Below, one piece after another: positions 45,279-56,550 of a stretch of DNA of 64,000 nt. This stretch comes from Akebia trifoliata (taxonomy: Eukaryota; Streptophyta; Magnoliopsida; Ranunculales; Lardizabalaceae): NCBI GenBank assembly GCA_017979445.1, contig CM030714.1:3410001-3474000 (forward strand), given 5' to 3'. The notes under the pieces are model-generated. The model worked only from the letters and a program-made list of their open reading frames with translations. It was not told the DNA's origin and made no database searches. Both the position numbers and the translations under genes were made by a program. The stretch's first letter is position 1, and each line of letters begins with the position of its first letter.

Positions 45279-47258
45279 TTAGCGGTAAGTTCCCATCCCC
45301 ACACCAGTCTCACTGTTGCGGGGTGACTGCAAGCTATGTTTAGCCTTTGAGTAGCAAACGTAGTAGAGCTCGGTGAGTATCCCTGTGAAGACAATGAAGG
45401 CTGCCCCTGCCCCAAAGACTCCTTTTCTTAGGGTCTGACACGACAGAGAGTGTTGTGAGATGTAGCTCCTGTACTTGGTGTGGTAGGCATTCCTCACCGA
45501 ACCAGCCAGCAAGCACACCTCGGCAATACAAAATGTCACCCTAAAGAAGATAAAATCAACATGATATGTTACATGTTGTTGAACTAAAGAAAATAAGCGT
45601 AATATTGAGGTTTCCTTTGGGACTTGATGAAAATTATATATACCCCATAATATATATATTTCTTTGGACTTCGGACATTGATAAGAGAATAACTAAAAAA
45701 ATTGATAAAAATGCCCTCGTATTCAACTCTTTGCCAAAACCGTTGATTTTTTTCCTCAAAACCAATCGTCTTCGTCATCTAAGAAATTTTTTTATGACAC
45801 TCTTCAACCTAGACAACAAATTTTTAAAAGAAAGATCATGGGTTTTTGTCAAGAGAAGATTAAAGGTTAAAGACAATGGGTTTTGGGGAAAAAAGATCAA
45901 TGGTTTTCGGGAAGAGGTTGAAGATGAGCGTATTTCGATCATTTTTGTTAGTCTCTTATAGAAGAATGTGGTCTTTGACGGGGTTTGTCATCATCTTGAA
46001 AACTAGGGCATTGTCCCTAATTTTTGCCAAGAACTTAATGGGTGCATCAAAATTAGTTGTAAAAATTACATAAACTCAATTCTGAGAGTGGAAAACAAGG
46101 CTGTGGGCCATGAACAAAGGGTATCTGAATTCATAGAACCAAAATGTAAGTACCACTTGATTTGTAAATCAAGCTAACTGTATTTCTCATCAACGCCCCA
46201 ACTTTCCACATATGAATTCGTTGCAGTACGTACCAGCAAGATATGAAGAGGATGATTGCCCATGCCCTTGGACCTCCGGGGCGTAGAGCCTTCCCAAAGC
46301 AGAGGCATTTGCTTGCTATTATTATAAGGATTTGACTAGCCATGAGGAATATAAAGGATCCCACCCCCAAGCTCGTCGCGATGTCGGAATCATAGACACA
46401 GTAGTTATCATTCTTCACATTATCTGTGAAGATTTTGGCCTGACAGAGCAGTTGGGACCAAGGAATTTGAGAATTTATATAAATCAGCTTGACACACATA
46501 ACAAAATCAACACAAATACATATAAAATTTTTGGCCTGACAGAATTTCAAACAGCCAAGGCCAAGGGTTCTAGTCAAGGAGATACTATCTATAAGTCAGT
46601 TTTGGGTATAGGAACGTGAGTTTGCATTAACCATCTAAGGGTTGGTGAGATGGATAAGACCACACCTCATGAAGTGGAGGTCTTGAGTTTGAATCCCCAC
46701 TTAGGCATTTATCCCATAAATTACTAGGTCGTGTGGGGGGAGTGGACTGCATGTGCCCCGATAATTAGTTGAGTGCTCAAAGAGACCCGAAACCTCTGTT
46801 CCAACCAAAAAAAAAAAAAAAGAAGCTGCATTATGGGTGTGTGTCACACCCTAAAGATAAGTGCTTAACTTTCTGCACTTAATTTCTTTTGATGTATTGG
46901 TTATGTTAGTCTCAAATGATATCATAGTCAGCACCATTAACATCAACTTTTTACTATAACACACCAATTTATGAAATTAAGTTTGGGTGCAGATAATATT
47001 GTATTTTCAATGTCTGGACCCCTACCCATTTCTCATCTTCTTCCAAGAAACTCTTCGATTTGGATTTCAACTCTCTGAGAAAGCTCTTTGAGCTTTAACA
47101 GTGGCGCTAACCAGCACGAGTTGGAGTTGGAGCTCTCTTACTACAGCATACCAAAAAAAAGATTTTTTTCTTTTCTTTCTAATTGGGTATTCTTCATGCA
47201 AGATTCTACACAGAAATTTATTGATGGTTGAGATAGAAAAATAAGAGTTGTTGTGCAG

Positions 47259-47290
<32 letters not shown>

Positions 47291-47564
47291 CTCTCTTCAC
47301 ATTAAATACTAAGCTAAACCACTAATTACAAAAGTTGATGATAATTCAACTAATTAGGTATCAAAATTAGCAAATTTCTCTCTTAAATTCCATTAAAATA
47401 TGCCAAATCATAACAACATAGAACAAATCAACTTCAAACCAGAGAGAGAAAGAGAGAGAGAGAGAGAGACTCACTGTACTTCTCCTTTGCTCTGCTACAA
47501 CAGCAAGAACGAAAGCGATGAGATCCAAGATGAAGACTACTACCAATAGTAGAGTCGAAGCCAT
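45279..47564 (-). CDS. DUF1218 four-helix membrane protein, complete, 3 exons, 185 aa
   Basis: Member of the plant DUF1218 family, membrane proteins of which some members affect secondary-wall lignin or leaf symmetry; the role of this one is not known. Exons (minus): 47475-47564, 46234-46439, 45279-45540, with GT..AG borders and frame kept. Hydrophobic segments: residues 4-24 (LLLVVVFILDLIAFVLAVV), 50-75, 88-112 and 140-161. Family signatures: AEQRRST, NYCVYDSDIAT, CFGKALRPGGPRAWA, FCIAEVCLLAGSVRNAYHTK and TELYYVCY. Length fits the family (about 175-190 aa). The first intron (46440-47474) hosts a SINE. A GA-rich run at 47448-47469 lies in that intron next to the donor site. The second intron (45541-46233) is unremarkable. 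Confidence in structure is high because each join restores conserved residues. Confidence 0.92.
46630..46826 (+). mobile_element. tRNA-derived SINE with poly(A) tail, in intron 1 of the DUF1218 gene
   Basis: TGCATTA at 46623-46629 recurs at 46827-46833, a short target duplication. The element begins ACCATCTAAGGGTTGGTGAG (A box TGGTGAGATGGATAAG), has the B box GGTCTTGAGTTTGAATCCCC, a body with TCGTGTGGGGGGAGTGGACT and GAGACCCGAAACCTCTGTTC, and ends in an A15 tail with AAGAA. It is the cleanest SINE of the window and is inserted opposite to the gene's orientation. Confidence 0.85.
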
Positions 47565-48049
47565 GTTACCCTCTGATTCTAATCAACCAAATCTCTCTCT
47601 CTTTCTCTCAGCAGAGGAGCCTCGGAGATAAAACAACACACTCACTAAGAAACGCCCCCAGTTCTTATTTTACCAGATAGATTGTCAGAGAATCAAAGGA
47701 ACGGTAATACCCGTGAGATATTCCCTCGAGATTCGTGAAGGCATCGATGTATATAATATTAATAAATACTGGAGGAACGTGGAAGAACAACTAAATTGCT
47801 TTACGAGGTTCTCTCTCGTTTTATTTTTTCCTTTGACGCTAACGTTATTATTGGTGAACACGTGGCATCCATCCAATAAGTGGAGAGGCATTTTCCTGAA
47901 TAGCGATTTGCTGCTAATAATAATCCCATCACTCAATGACATAATGCCACGTCTTCATGTGGGCCAGACTTTTCTTGGTTCATTCGTATAGATTGTATTT
48001 TTATTTTCCAAAGGAATGCCTAAGCTGTATCCTTAGTAACTGCATCTAG
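47565..48049 (-). promoter_or_regulatory. Upstream region of the DUF1218 gene
   Basis: Leader and promoter of the preceding gene lie here. A CTCTCT-rich patch at about 47592-47610 probably belongs to the leader. ACACGTGGCA near 47858 contains a CACGTG G-box core, a possible bZIP/bHLH site; function not shown. ORFs on both strands at 47685-47991 have no similarity. Confidence 0.35.
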
Positions 48050-48300
48050 GACTGTAAGTGGATCGGATCAGAACCAAAATCCGATCTAGTCTGGATCAAG
48101 GATTTGAGTTTCAATTTAGATCAGATTTGAAAACTTATTGGATCAATCAGATCCCAAGTCGATGACCCCGATCCAATAAATTATATAAATTATATTATAT
48201 AATATGAAGTAAAATTTAATTTTCTATATCAAATCAGATTGGATTGCATTGACAAGGGTCTGATGGATCAGACTCTTATTGGATTGGTTTACCTTTTCGA
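48050..48300. repeat. Degenerate hAT-like GGATC repeat
   Basis: It starts near AGGACTGTAAGTGGATCGGA and is rich in GGATCA and ATCAGATC. The end of opposite orientation contains TCTTATTGGATTGG. It is the same group as at 9225, 22330 and 54030. Its ends are only roughly placed. Confidence 0.45.
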
Positions 48301-48919
48301 AAGTATAAAAAAAAAATGTACATCAAACTTGATACAACTCACATGTACCATAACTTTATTCCAAAAATATTTCACAAACACGAGCACTTATTCCTATATG
48401 AATAAAATATAATTTCAGAAATATTCATCCACCAAATAGGTTAGCATGGACTTCTCAAGTGGGCGAACTTATCCAGGCCCATGATAGGATAAAATAATGT
48501 TTTCCTGATTATGAAATACTATTATGTACTACAGGTGGTAATGTACTTATCTTACACTGCCTTATTGTTGGGTTCACTATATATGATTTAGGACTGATGT
48601 ACGGCAAACTTCCACACGTGAGTGACAATAAAACCTTCCCCCTAAAGGAGAGGGGCATCACTTTGCAGTTAAAATAAATAATCTTGGAAAGAACAGAGAA
48701 AGAGAAGAATATTAATAGCTGCAAATCTAAGCAGAATATAAATAAGTACTTTAATAATTATTCGAGAAGTGGTTATAACTGCCGTTATAACGGTAACACC
48801 CCTTGCATTCTACATTGATTCGTCGATTTTTATCATAAAAAAAATTATGGGTGCTAATGGGTCGGTTCGGGTTTGATTTCAATTGGAACTAGAATCGAAA
48901 TCACATATATATATATATA
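48301..48919. other. Intergenic stretch, nothing recognised
   Basis: No gene. About 48845-48905 reads GGGTGCTAATGGGTCGGTTC, similar to the end of the hAT-like element at 52508-53170. Confidence 0.4.
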
Positions 48920-49285
48920 GGGTCGCGTTCCTAAGACTCATATTGCGACTCACATTGCGACACACCGTTTTATCTTATATGGGCAAAAATGTTTGGAATG
49001 AGCTGATTTTTTGTGAGGATGATCTCTGTGATGAGGGGATCATCCTGGCAAAAAGTCATCCCATTCCAAAACTTCTAACCCCATCAAAATTGATTTACAA
49101 AAATTGGACGGTCTATAATTTTTCAACAAAAATTGGACGGTCTAGAAGTTTCATAATGAGCTGATTTTTGGCAAGGATGATCTCCTCACCATAGAGATCA
49201 TCCTCACAAAAAATCAGCCCATTCCAAATATTTTTGCCCATATAAGACAAAACGGTGTGTCGCAATATGAGTCTTCGGAACGCTG

Positions 49286-49288
<3 letters not shown>
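48920..49288. mobile_element. Family C MITE, variant copy 3 (369 bp)
   Basis: The inner double-hairpin blocks (GGAATGAGCTGATTTTTTGT, GAGGATGATCTC, spacer with AAAATTGGACGGTCTA) match the copies at 6608 and 7010. The outer ends differ: GGGTCGCGTTCCTAAGACTC with CATATTGCGACTCACATTG pairs with its complement ..CAATATGAGTCTTCGGAACGC. Both sides are AT microsatellite, so a duplication cannot be told apart from the repeat. Confidence 0.75.
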
Positions 49289-49364
<76 letters not shown>

Positions 49365-49371
49365 TATATAC
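49289..49371. repeat. (AT)n microsatellite
   Basis: About 80 bp of nearly pure AT dinucleotide, with ATTATA and ACAT interruptions, directly right of the family C element. Confidence 0.95.
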
Positions 49372-50649
49372 AAGCTGTCATTCTCTAGGTTTTCATCTTC
49401 TTTGTCGAAATGACTGAAATGGTTGAATCGTCATTGTCGCAATAGAGAGGAAGAGGGTTAGGATTTTAGTTACAGAAGGCAAAACGAGGAGAAGAGAGAA
49501 GAAAGAAAAGAGGAGAAAAATCTGATTTGCATTTAGTCTTTGTTTAGAGAGGGGTTTACAATTTCTAAAACTATTAAGTGAGAAAAATTATGCGTGGATT
49601 AATTATTAACATCTCAATCTAATCTGCGTCGTTAGATCTATATTGATCCAATGATCACGATATTTTATTTGGATGTTGGTTTGAGAGTTTTGTTACTGAT
49701 CCCGACTTATATATATATATATATTCCAATTGTGATTTTTATCAATTTCTATCCTTACATAAGTGGAACCAGAGTCATAATTGTTAAAAAGAAAAAATCA
49801 TTAAAAAGTTTTAATTCTCGATTTTTATCAATTTCCAACAATTTTGATTCTTAATCAATTAGCTACTCAGATACCCAACTCTAATCAATTCCAATAAAAA
49901 GGGACTTTGAATCATACCATTAGTTCTAGTTAAATCAGTCAACCATTGAAGGGATTTGAGAACAATTAAATAAATTTTTTTATATTTTTATATTAAAATC
50001 GTAGATCAATAAATGCTTAATCATAAAATCTTATTTACATAAATTATAAACATTTGAATTGCTAAAATTAGATATAATTTCCATGCAACAACTGGACAAC
50101 CACCAAGTTTTCATAAATTTAATTGAGTTTTTGAGAATGTCGGATGAGTCATCTTAGATATGGGACGAGTCATTGTGACACGAAACTTACAAGACTTTCT
50201 CACTAGTTTTCCTCATAGATCTCCATCTTATACAAGTTCATTAATCACGATCTACCCAGTCACACTTTCCCCTTTTGAGCGGCAAATGAAGGGATTAAAA
50301 ATAAAGAATTTTAGTCCAAAATCCCAAATTTATAGATCTAGATTTGGTTTTGTATTAATTTATAGTTGATACGTTCGTGAATCATTATACAACTATAAAA
50401 GTTTACATAACAAGAGTTTACGGGTTTCCATGAAATAAAAAGTTTGTGCAAAAGTTTCCAATGATCGTTCTAAAGGATTTTATGGAGGTAAGCGAAAATT
50501 TATAGGGGAATAGAAAAGGGCACATGGATTTTATCACTTTATTCAAGTTGACATAGTCAAGTTGATAAATTGACTCAATGATTTGTCAAGTCAAGAGCCA
50601 TATGGCCATCAGGCAAAGAATGAGTCGTCCATTGAAATCTCACTCAACT
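49372..50649. other. Intergenic stretch, nothing recognised
   Basis: Only short ORFs with AT-rich composition. A GA-rich block occurs at about 49480-49520. No domain or bounded element. Confidence 0.45.
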
Positions 50650-50885
50650 TACAAGCTAGGATGAGTTAGGCCCATGGGCTTCTATATAGTGTCAGAGTGA
50701 GTAATCGTAGGGATGTAGGAGACACATTACACGTGAGAAGGAATGTGATCAATAATCCCACATCGCCCAGATATCAAGATCTTGGCCTATATTTAAAACT
50801 GAGGCAATCCTCACCTTACATTACAAACCGGTTTTATGAGGATGAGTTAGGCCCATGGGCTTTTACAAAATCCACGCATTAAATT
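50650..50885. mobile_element. LTR-like remnant with promoter motif
   Basis: The block GATGAGTTAGGCCCATGGGC occurs twice, near 50659 and 50840. Between them are AATCCCACATCG and TATATTTAAAA, a combination common in plant LTR promoters. The ends and target duplication were not resolved, so this may be part of a solo LTR. Confidence 0.5.
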
Positions 50886-51689
50886 GTCCATAAACCCCTT
50901 AATAATAATAATAATAATAAAAGAACTAGCATTTTAGAGCTAATAATTATCAATCAAGTGGATTTTATTAGCAGAACTATATATTGATAGGTCAAACAAT
51001 CATTACCACTACACCATAAAGAATACGCCACGTATACAGTGTGTATCTATAAGGATGAGGGGTAAAGCAACTATATAGTACCTGGGTTTACAAGACTAAG
51101 TTGTCCCTCGAAACTTTACCCTAAAGTAGTGTTTGCCGACAATATTCCTTTGGGATTCTACACTATGTTAAAACTGGAAAATTCGATGTGCCAAAGCCCT
51201 CAAATTTTAGAAATCAAATTTCGAAGCCTCAAGACCGTTGAAATAATTTATGTTCCTCGATTCGACAACTTAGAGTCATCAAATTTCTCCCATCTTCCAT
51301 TAATTTGACATTTTCGATCAATTAAAAAAAATCGACAATAAAAAATTCGATGCCAATAAGTCATCTTAGCTTGTCGAATATGGGTTTTTTTTTCACGTTG
51401 TCCTATCGACATCCCAACGCCATTTCTCTCCCTATCAATTAATGTGCCATAATATATGTCATTGACACGTGATACTTGATACACTTAAGAAGTAAGCAAT
51501 GTTGTGTTTCATATGGAGAGTACAGTCGTACTACAAAATAAATCGTTCTCATTTTGTGAGATTATGTTGTTGTAAGTCAAACATTCCATACTACTATACG
51601 TTATACCCAAAAAAGTGTCAAATGACTTTTGACTTGGTAGGTTGAAGTTTGGACTCATTCAAATTCATATGAATAACAATTTTCTTTCT
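50886..51689. other. Intergenic stretch, nothing recognised
   Basis: It contains an AAT trinucleotide run near 50900. The ORFs present have no similarity. Confidence 0.45.
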
Positions 51690-51830
51690 AGAAAGTTTTC
51701 ACTCGGCTTACGTGTTATAGGCACAGAACCATAGATTTGTTTCCTTGAGATACAAAAATGCAAATTCTCACTCGCAAATTCTCGACTGAAGTGTTAAGTA
51801 TTGACCGAGTGAAGACTTTCTCGTTAGAAT
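51690..51830. mobile_element. Foldback MITE, family D, decayed copy 2
   Basis: GAAAGTTTTCACTCGGCTTA and GACCGAGTGAAGACTTTCTC form the arms; AGGCACAGAACCATAGAT and GAGATACAAAAATGC are the interior. It corresponds to the element at 10323-10505. Confidence 0.5.
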
Positions 51831-51852
51831 ATTAGTACTCAATTCTTATAAC

Positions 51853-51949
51853 AATAATGATTTTTTGACGCCCCTTGATGTGACATGTGTTAGAACCATA
51901 GATTTTTTTTCTTGGGATACACAACTGCATGTATATATATATATATATG
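51853..51949. mobile_element. Family A MITE, left half only
   Basis: AATAATGATTTTTTGACGCC followed by TTGATGTGACATGTGTTAGA and GGGATACACAACTGCATG; then an AT run replaces the loop and right arm. Confidence 0.65.
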
Positions 51950-52507
51950 GAGATTTTTTAACATTTTTTTAATTTAAAGGTATTGAGACCATTGTAAAAA
52001 AGAAGAAGAGAGAGGAAAAAAAATGAAAAGGATATGAGGAGGTCATGTAATTGTGAGATTTATAGTGAAACAGCTTCTCGAGCCCTTGGATATAAACACA
52101 TTTGTCGAACCATATAAAAAATTATTTATCTTCTTTAATTTTTTTTTTCTTGTTATCTCTATTATTTTATAGATTTAAATGATGAAATCATGATCAAGGT
52201 CGATTTATCACAAAATCGACCTCCACAATCTTGATAGAGGGTTGTTGAAATCTAAGATTTCTTTTAAGGTCTTTTTCTCCACTAAAAAAAATGATTTTTG
52301 AAACGTAAAATATCATATAAGGTTTTTAAAACAAAATTCTTTTCTCCCTTTCTCATATTTCCTCCCTCTCTGTTTTATGACTTCTTCTAATAGGTTTATC
52401 TTAAGGGAAATTTAGAAATTAATTTTCGTGTCTCCCTAATCTTATTAGACTTGTAATATATTATTTTGTTAATTGGTGCGAATAAAAAATATATTATTTT
52501 TTAATAT
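51950..52507. other. AT-rich intergenic stretch, nothing recognised
   Basis: A-rich and T-rich tracts only; no ORF of note. Confidence 0.45.
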
Positions 52508-53170
52508 TATAATGGTGTAAATATATACCCAATAACCTGATATACCCAAAAACGATTAGTTGGTTTTGGTTCTACCATAGTGTACTCGATCATTTTTGGG
52601 TACAGTTATAAGTAGCTATTTTGAGGACTCGATAAAGCATCGGTTCTCATTTGGGTACCCGACTAGTAAATTTATTTATTTTTATAATAAAATTAGTAAT
52701 TTAATTTAGTACTAATAAAGAAATATCTTAACGTAAATGTACTTGAAATAATTTTTTTATTTTATTTTATAACATGAAGTAATTAATTTTTATCTTTTCT
52801 CTACCTTAAAGTCCATCATGTTTCACATATTATACAATTTCAACAACAAATAAATGCCTTTACCATAATTTTCTTTGATTTTATTTTCAAAAGTTAGATT
52901 CACTTATAGAATTCATTGTTGATTTTAACTTCCAAATTAAAGAATTACAAGTTAAATTCTTACATTTATAAATAATTTTCTATTTTATCAAATACTTATT
53001 TTTTTCTCATTCAAAAAATAATTAATGTCTATCCTTAATGGGTACCCGATTGGGCTGGTTCTAGTTCCAAGGTTTCCATAGCTGGAACCAAAATGGATGA
53101 AACTGGAATCAAAATTTTATTTCGGTTCCGGTTCTGGGTATATTTGGATCCGACCCATTGACACCCCTAA
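52508..53170. mobile_element. Probable non-autonomous hAT-type element
   Basis: The right end, read inward, starts TTAGGGGTGTCAATGGGTCG; the left end reads AATGGTGTAAATATATACCC. The subterminal parts at both sides hold TTGGTTTTGGTTC and GGTACCCGA type repeats in opposite order. The middle is AT-rich. Exact 8-bp flanks were not matched, so the limits are approximate. Confidence 0.5.
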
Positions 53171-53430
53171 TGTTTATACATAGTCCCAGTACCATATTAT
53201 ATTTAATATGTTATTCATGGTAAAAGTTATGATCCCTGTCCTTCTTTGTGGGCCCAATAACAAGCCCTTATCCGTTGGCCCAGAAGACCAATTAATAGCC
53301 CAACCAAAATCACGAAAGCACAACTTCTTGTGCTTCAAGGCTACGCAATCTGGGAGGATATAGCTCATGTACTACTAGAGTTCGGTGATGTTAACCATCT
53401 TCAACTTTTGCCTTTTGCCACGTGTCAAGT

Positions 53431-53505
53431 CCCCCCCCCCCCCAGTTGTGTTGCACATTTAAAGTAGTTCTTTTGCCCTTTGTGGGCTCTAAAACCCCCC
53501 CCCCC
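53431..53505. repeat. Two C homopolymer runs (C13 and C11)
   Basis: C13 at 53431-53443 and C11 at 53495-53505; a G8 run follows at 53590-53597. Long C runs are rare in this AT-rich window. Confidence 0.9.
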
Positions 53506-53594
53506 TTGACTGTTTAAAAGCTCATGATTTAAAATATAAATATTTATTATTATTATTATTTTATAACAAACGACGGACTTACGTCTAATGGGGG

Positions 53595-53815
53595 GGGATT
53601 AGATGAGTCAGGGTCAAAATCAAGGCATATGGGACCTTCCCTCGGACATGTGCAACGCCTACACATCACACACACACCAGATAAATGAGAAAACACTCTC
53701 ATGGGTGGCCCTGGAGAAATATAGTTTGTACTGGGTATCGAGCACACAAGCTATCGACTCTCACTGCTTATTGAATTCGAAATTACCATTAAGCCACTCC
53801 CTCGAGATTAAATCA
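53595..53815 (-). mobile_element. tRNA-derived SINE, family S2, copy 2
   Basis: Minus strand: GAGTGGCTTAATGGTAATTT (A-box region), CTCGATACCCAG further in, then GTGTGTGTGTGATGTGTAGG with CGTTGCACATGTCCGAGG. The order of blocks matches 30165-30385 with many differences, so it is an older copy. Confidence 0.55.
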
Positions 53816-55327
53816 ACCTCATTTTCGATTTTGCAGGTCTACCAAACCAAGATTTAAAATAAACTTTGGAAATAATGTTTCGATTAGAAGAATATTTGAG
53901 ATTATTGAAACATTAAATATTTTTTAATCAATATTTATTTCAATTCGAGTGAAGTTAATACATCTCAGTCGACACATTTTAAATTACACGAAACTTTAAA
54001 ACCATGCATGAAACTGGATGCCTAACATTCATGTTAGGACCATAAATGGATCCGATTTCATCTGATCAAGGTTGATCTGAGACCAATTTGATAATGGTCG
54101 TCAAATTGGAGTCATAATTAATCTAATAAGAATTAGATTTTGTTTTTATTGATCACAATATTAGGATCCAAATCCAATTTGGTAACAATTGAATTGGTTT
54201 CTTTGATCAAATTCGATTTGATAAATGCAAATAATTTACACTTTTTCTCACATTTTATCATATCAAGGCCTCTCCGATATTGATGTTAGTCGATCTAGAT
54301 TATCAAATCACAACCTTATGATATCCAATCTTTATGGATACCCAACTCACGATCCAGATCAATTGACAACCCTAAGTCATCAATCATTTAATTTGTCCCC
54401 GAAAAAGTACAACATAAGATCCAATGGCAAGAAATAATGCATGGAATTGGGTACTCTTGGAGTACTGGATCAAAACTCATTTTTAGTTGGCCATATTTGT
54501 CGCTCATGTGGGAACATTTCTGATACGAAAGCGTACGACATTCAAATATTTGCGATTCTCACAAATTCCAGGTATTTATCACTTTATGACTTAGACAACG
54601 TTGAGAGATACACGAGAAAACAAGTTCCAGGTATTTTTCTCTCAAGACCTAGACAGCGTGAAATTCGTTGAACAGATAGAGACAAAAATCAAAATATAGA
54701 GTTTTAAAAACTCGATCACTTAAAAACCAAAAAAACTCGCTCTAGTCAAGTCTATCTAAGAAAATTTTGAGGTGACTCACTATACAATTAAAAACTTACT
54801 ACCTACCAACACAACTAGGAAACCCACCAAGAAAATTCAAAAACTCCACTCTTTTCATATTTAATGGTTTATAAATAATTTCAAATAAAGTTATATTTGA
54901 TTACGTGTAGAAAATGATTTTCCAACCTCTTTAAAAAATGTCATAAAATATAGATTTCATTTTCCTACTCATACTCATAAGAAAATGAAATCTATCCTTA
55001 TTTTTCATCACAAATCAAAATCCTTCTATATTTCTTCCTCACCACCATGATAGCCAACAATCATAGTCACCATTGTTGGCCGCCACCCTCCTCTCTTCTT
55101 TTTTTATTCTTCTTTCTCCTACTCCTTTTACATCCACCCTTCTCTTTCTCTCTCTTTATCCTCTTCTTCTTCTTCTTCCTTAAAAACAATTTCTATGATT
55201 TATTCTAGATAAAATCAAACAATGTAATTTGATTTTCAATTCTACCCATTTGCCACATCTATTTTTCCATGAATTTCAAATTCATAAGAAAGTCATTTTC
55301 CATACAACCAAGCATATCTTAAATTCG
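53816..55327. other. Intergenic stretch with an hAT-like remnant at about 54035-54375
   Basis: TTAGGACCATAAATGGATCC at the left and, inverted, TTAGGGTTGTCAATTGATCT at the right delimit a GGATC-rich element of about 340 bp. The rest has no gene. A TTCTTCTTCTTC run lies near 55163. Confidence 0.45.
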
Positions 55328-55446
55328 ACATTGAATTGACATGGAGGTATGCATGGAACCATAGATGTTTTTTCTCAAGATACGAGTGAAAAACATCAAC
55401 TGATCAACCGTTTAGTGCACACCTCCACGCCAGTTTAGTGTGGAAT
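55328..55446. mobile_element. Family B MITE, short copy
   Basis: GACATTGAATTGACATGGAG and AACCATAGATGTTTTTTCTC with the loop CAAGATACGAGTG; the right arm has GCACACCTCCACGCCAG. The ends are eroded. Confidence 0.5.
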
Positions 55447-55514
55447 GTAGTGTCCTGTGCAATCATTCTAGGAAGATTAAAATTTAAATTTTCGTATAGA
55501 TTAAAATTCTATTA

Positions 55515-55835
55515 TATTTACACTCCATTTGAATTAAGAAAAATGGAGAGAAGAGAAAAAAACCACTTTTCACTCCATTTCTCTTGGTTGGAACGTTTAG
55601 TGAGGAGTAAAAAAGGATATTAATGGATAGAAAGTAGGAAAAAAATACTCAATTTCTTGAGAGAAAGGGAACAAACTATTATTAAAATGACAAACTTTTT
55701 TTTTTTTTTAATTTCTCAGTTTATTTCCTATCTATCCAAATAAGATGGAGAGAAAGTTACTTTCTATTATCTTCTTTTCTCTTATTGAGATTATTTTCTC
55801 TTCTCTCAATTTTTCTCAATCCAAATAGACTATAA
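55515..55835. mobile_element. Foldback MITE, family F, decayed copy
   Basis: CTCCATTTGAATTAAGAAAA with ATGGAGAGAAGAGAAA at the left mirrors TTTTCTCTTCTCTCAATTTT with TCTCAATCCAAATAGAC at the right. It is similar in layout and length to 27371-27692. Confidence 0.5.
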
Positions 55836-56545
55836 AGTAATTTAGACAAATAACTCTGGCTTTTAAAAAATATTTTAGATGCCTCCCTATATTCCAAATT
55901 GATTATATAAATCCGTTAATATCATCTTCTCTGTTATATTAGTGTAAAATGACTTATGATACTCTTTCTTCAACTACTTATAAAAAACATTTGTTTTTCC
56001 CAAAAAACAAGCATCGTTTTTCAATTTATTCAATCTGTAGAATAGATCTTTGATTATTAGCTAACCTTAGATTTTTCTTCTTTAAAATATTTATCATGTT
56101 AAAATCTTGATTCATTTAACAAAATCATCTAGGATAAAATCTTTATTTTTTTTTCTTCTTTTAGATAGTGTAAAACAATATTCTTCCATTATACTACAAG
56201 AGAGATTTTTTGCTCACTGAAAAGTACTTAATTTAGGATGACCAATCACACGAAATGTAACAATGGTAGTTTTGCAATTTGAAGATGCCCTCAATACAAT
56301 ATGGTATTTGTGATTCGTCATTCTGGGATTATTTGAAATCACGAATTTATTTTTTGTGATCAAAAGCATTTTCGTGCTTAGATGATTGAAAATAATAACT
56401 TGTCCACTTTTAGGTGGACACCTGAGGGGAGGGGTGGCATCCCAAATGTGGATAATCACCTTTGGCAAAAAAAAATGAAATTAGCATGCTAAGAAGAAAG
56501 AGTAAAGATCCGATGAACCAAGAGGATTCTACAACATTGCAGGTG
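55836..56545. other. AT-rich intergenic stretch, nothing recognised
   Basis: No gene or bounded repeat found. Confidence 0.45.
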
Positions 56546-56550
56546 TACAT

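Noticed and set aside
46630..46826. A tRNA gene, suggested by A and B boxes
   Set aside because: There is no acceptor stem or anticodon arm, a non-tRNA body follows, and a poly(A) tail with target duplication marks a SINE. The same holds for the other SINEs.
49289..49371. AT repeat as an origin or matrix attachment site
   Set aside because: A plain microsatellite next to a MITE; sequence alone gives no support for such a role.
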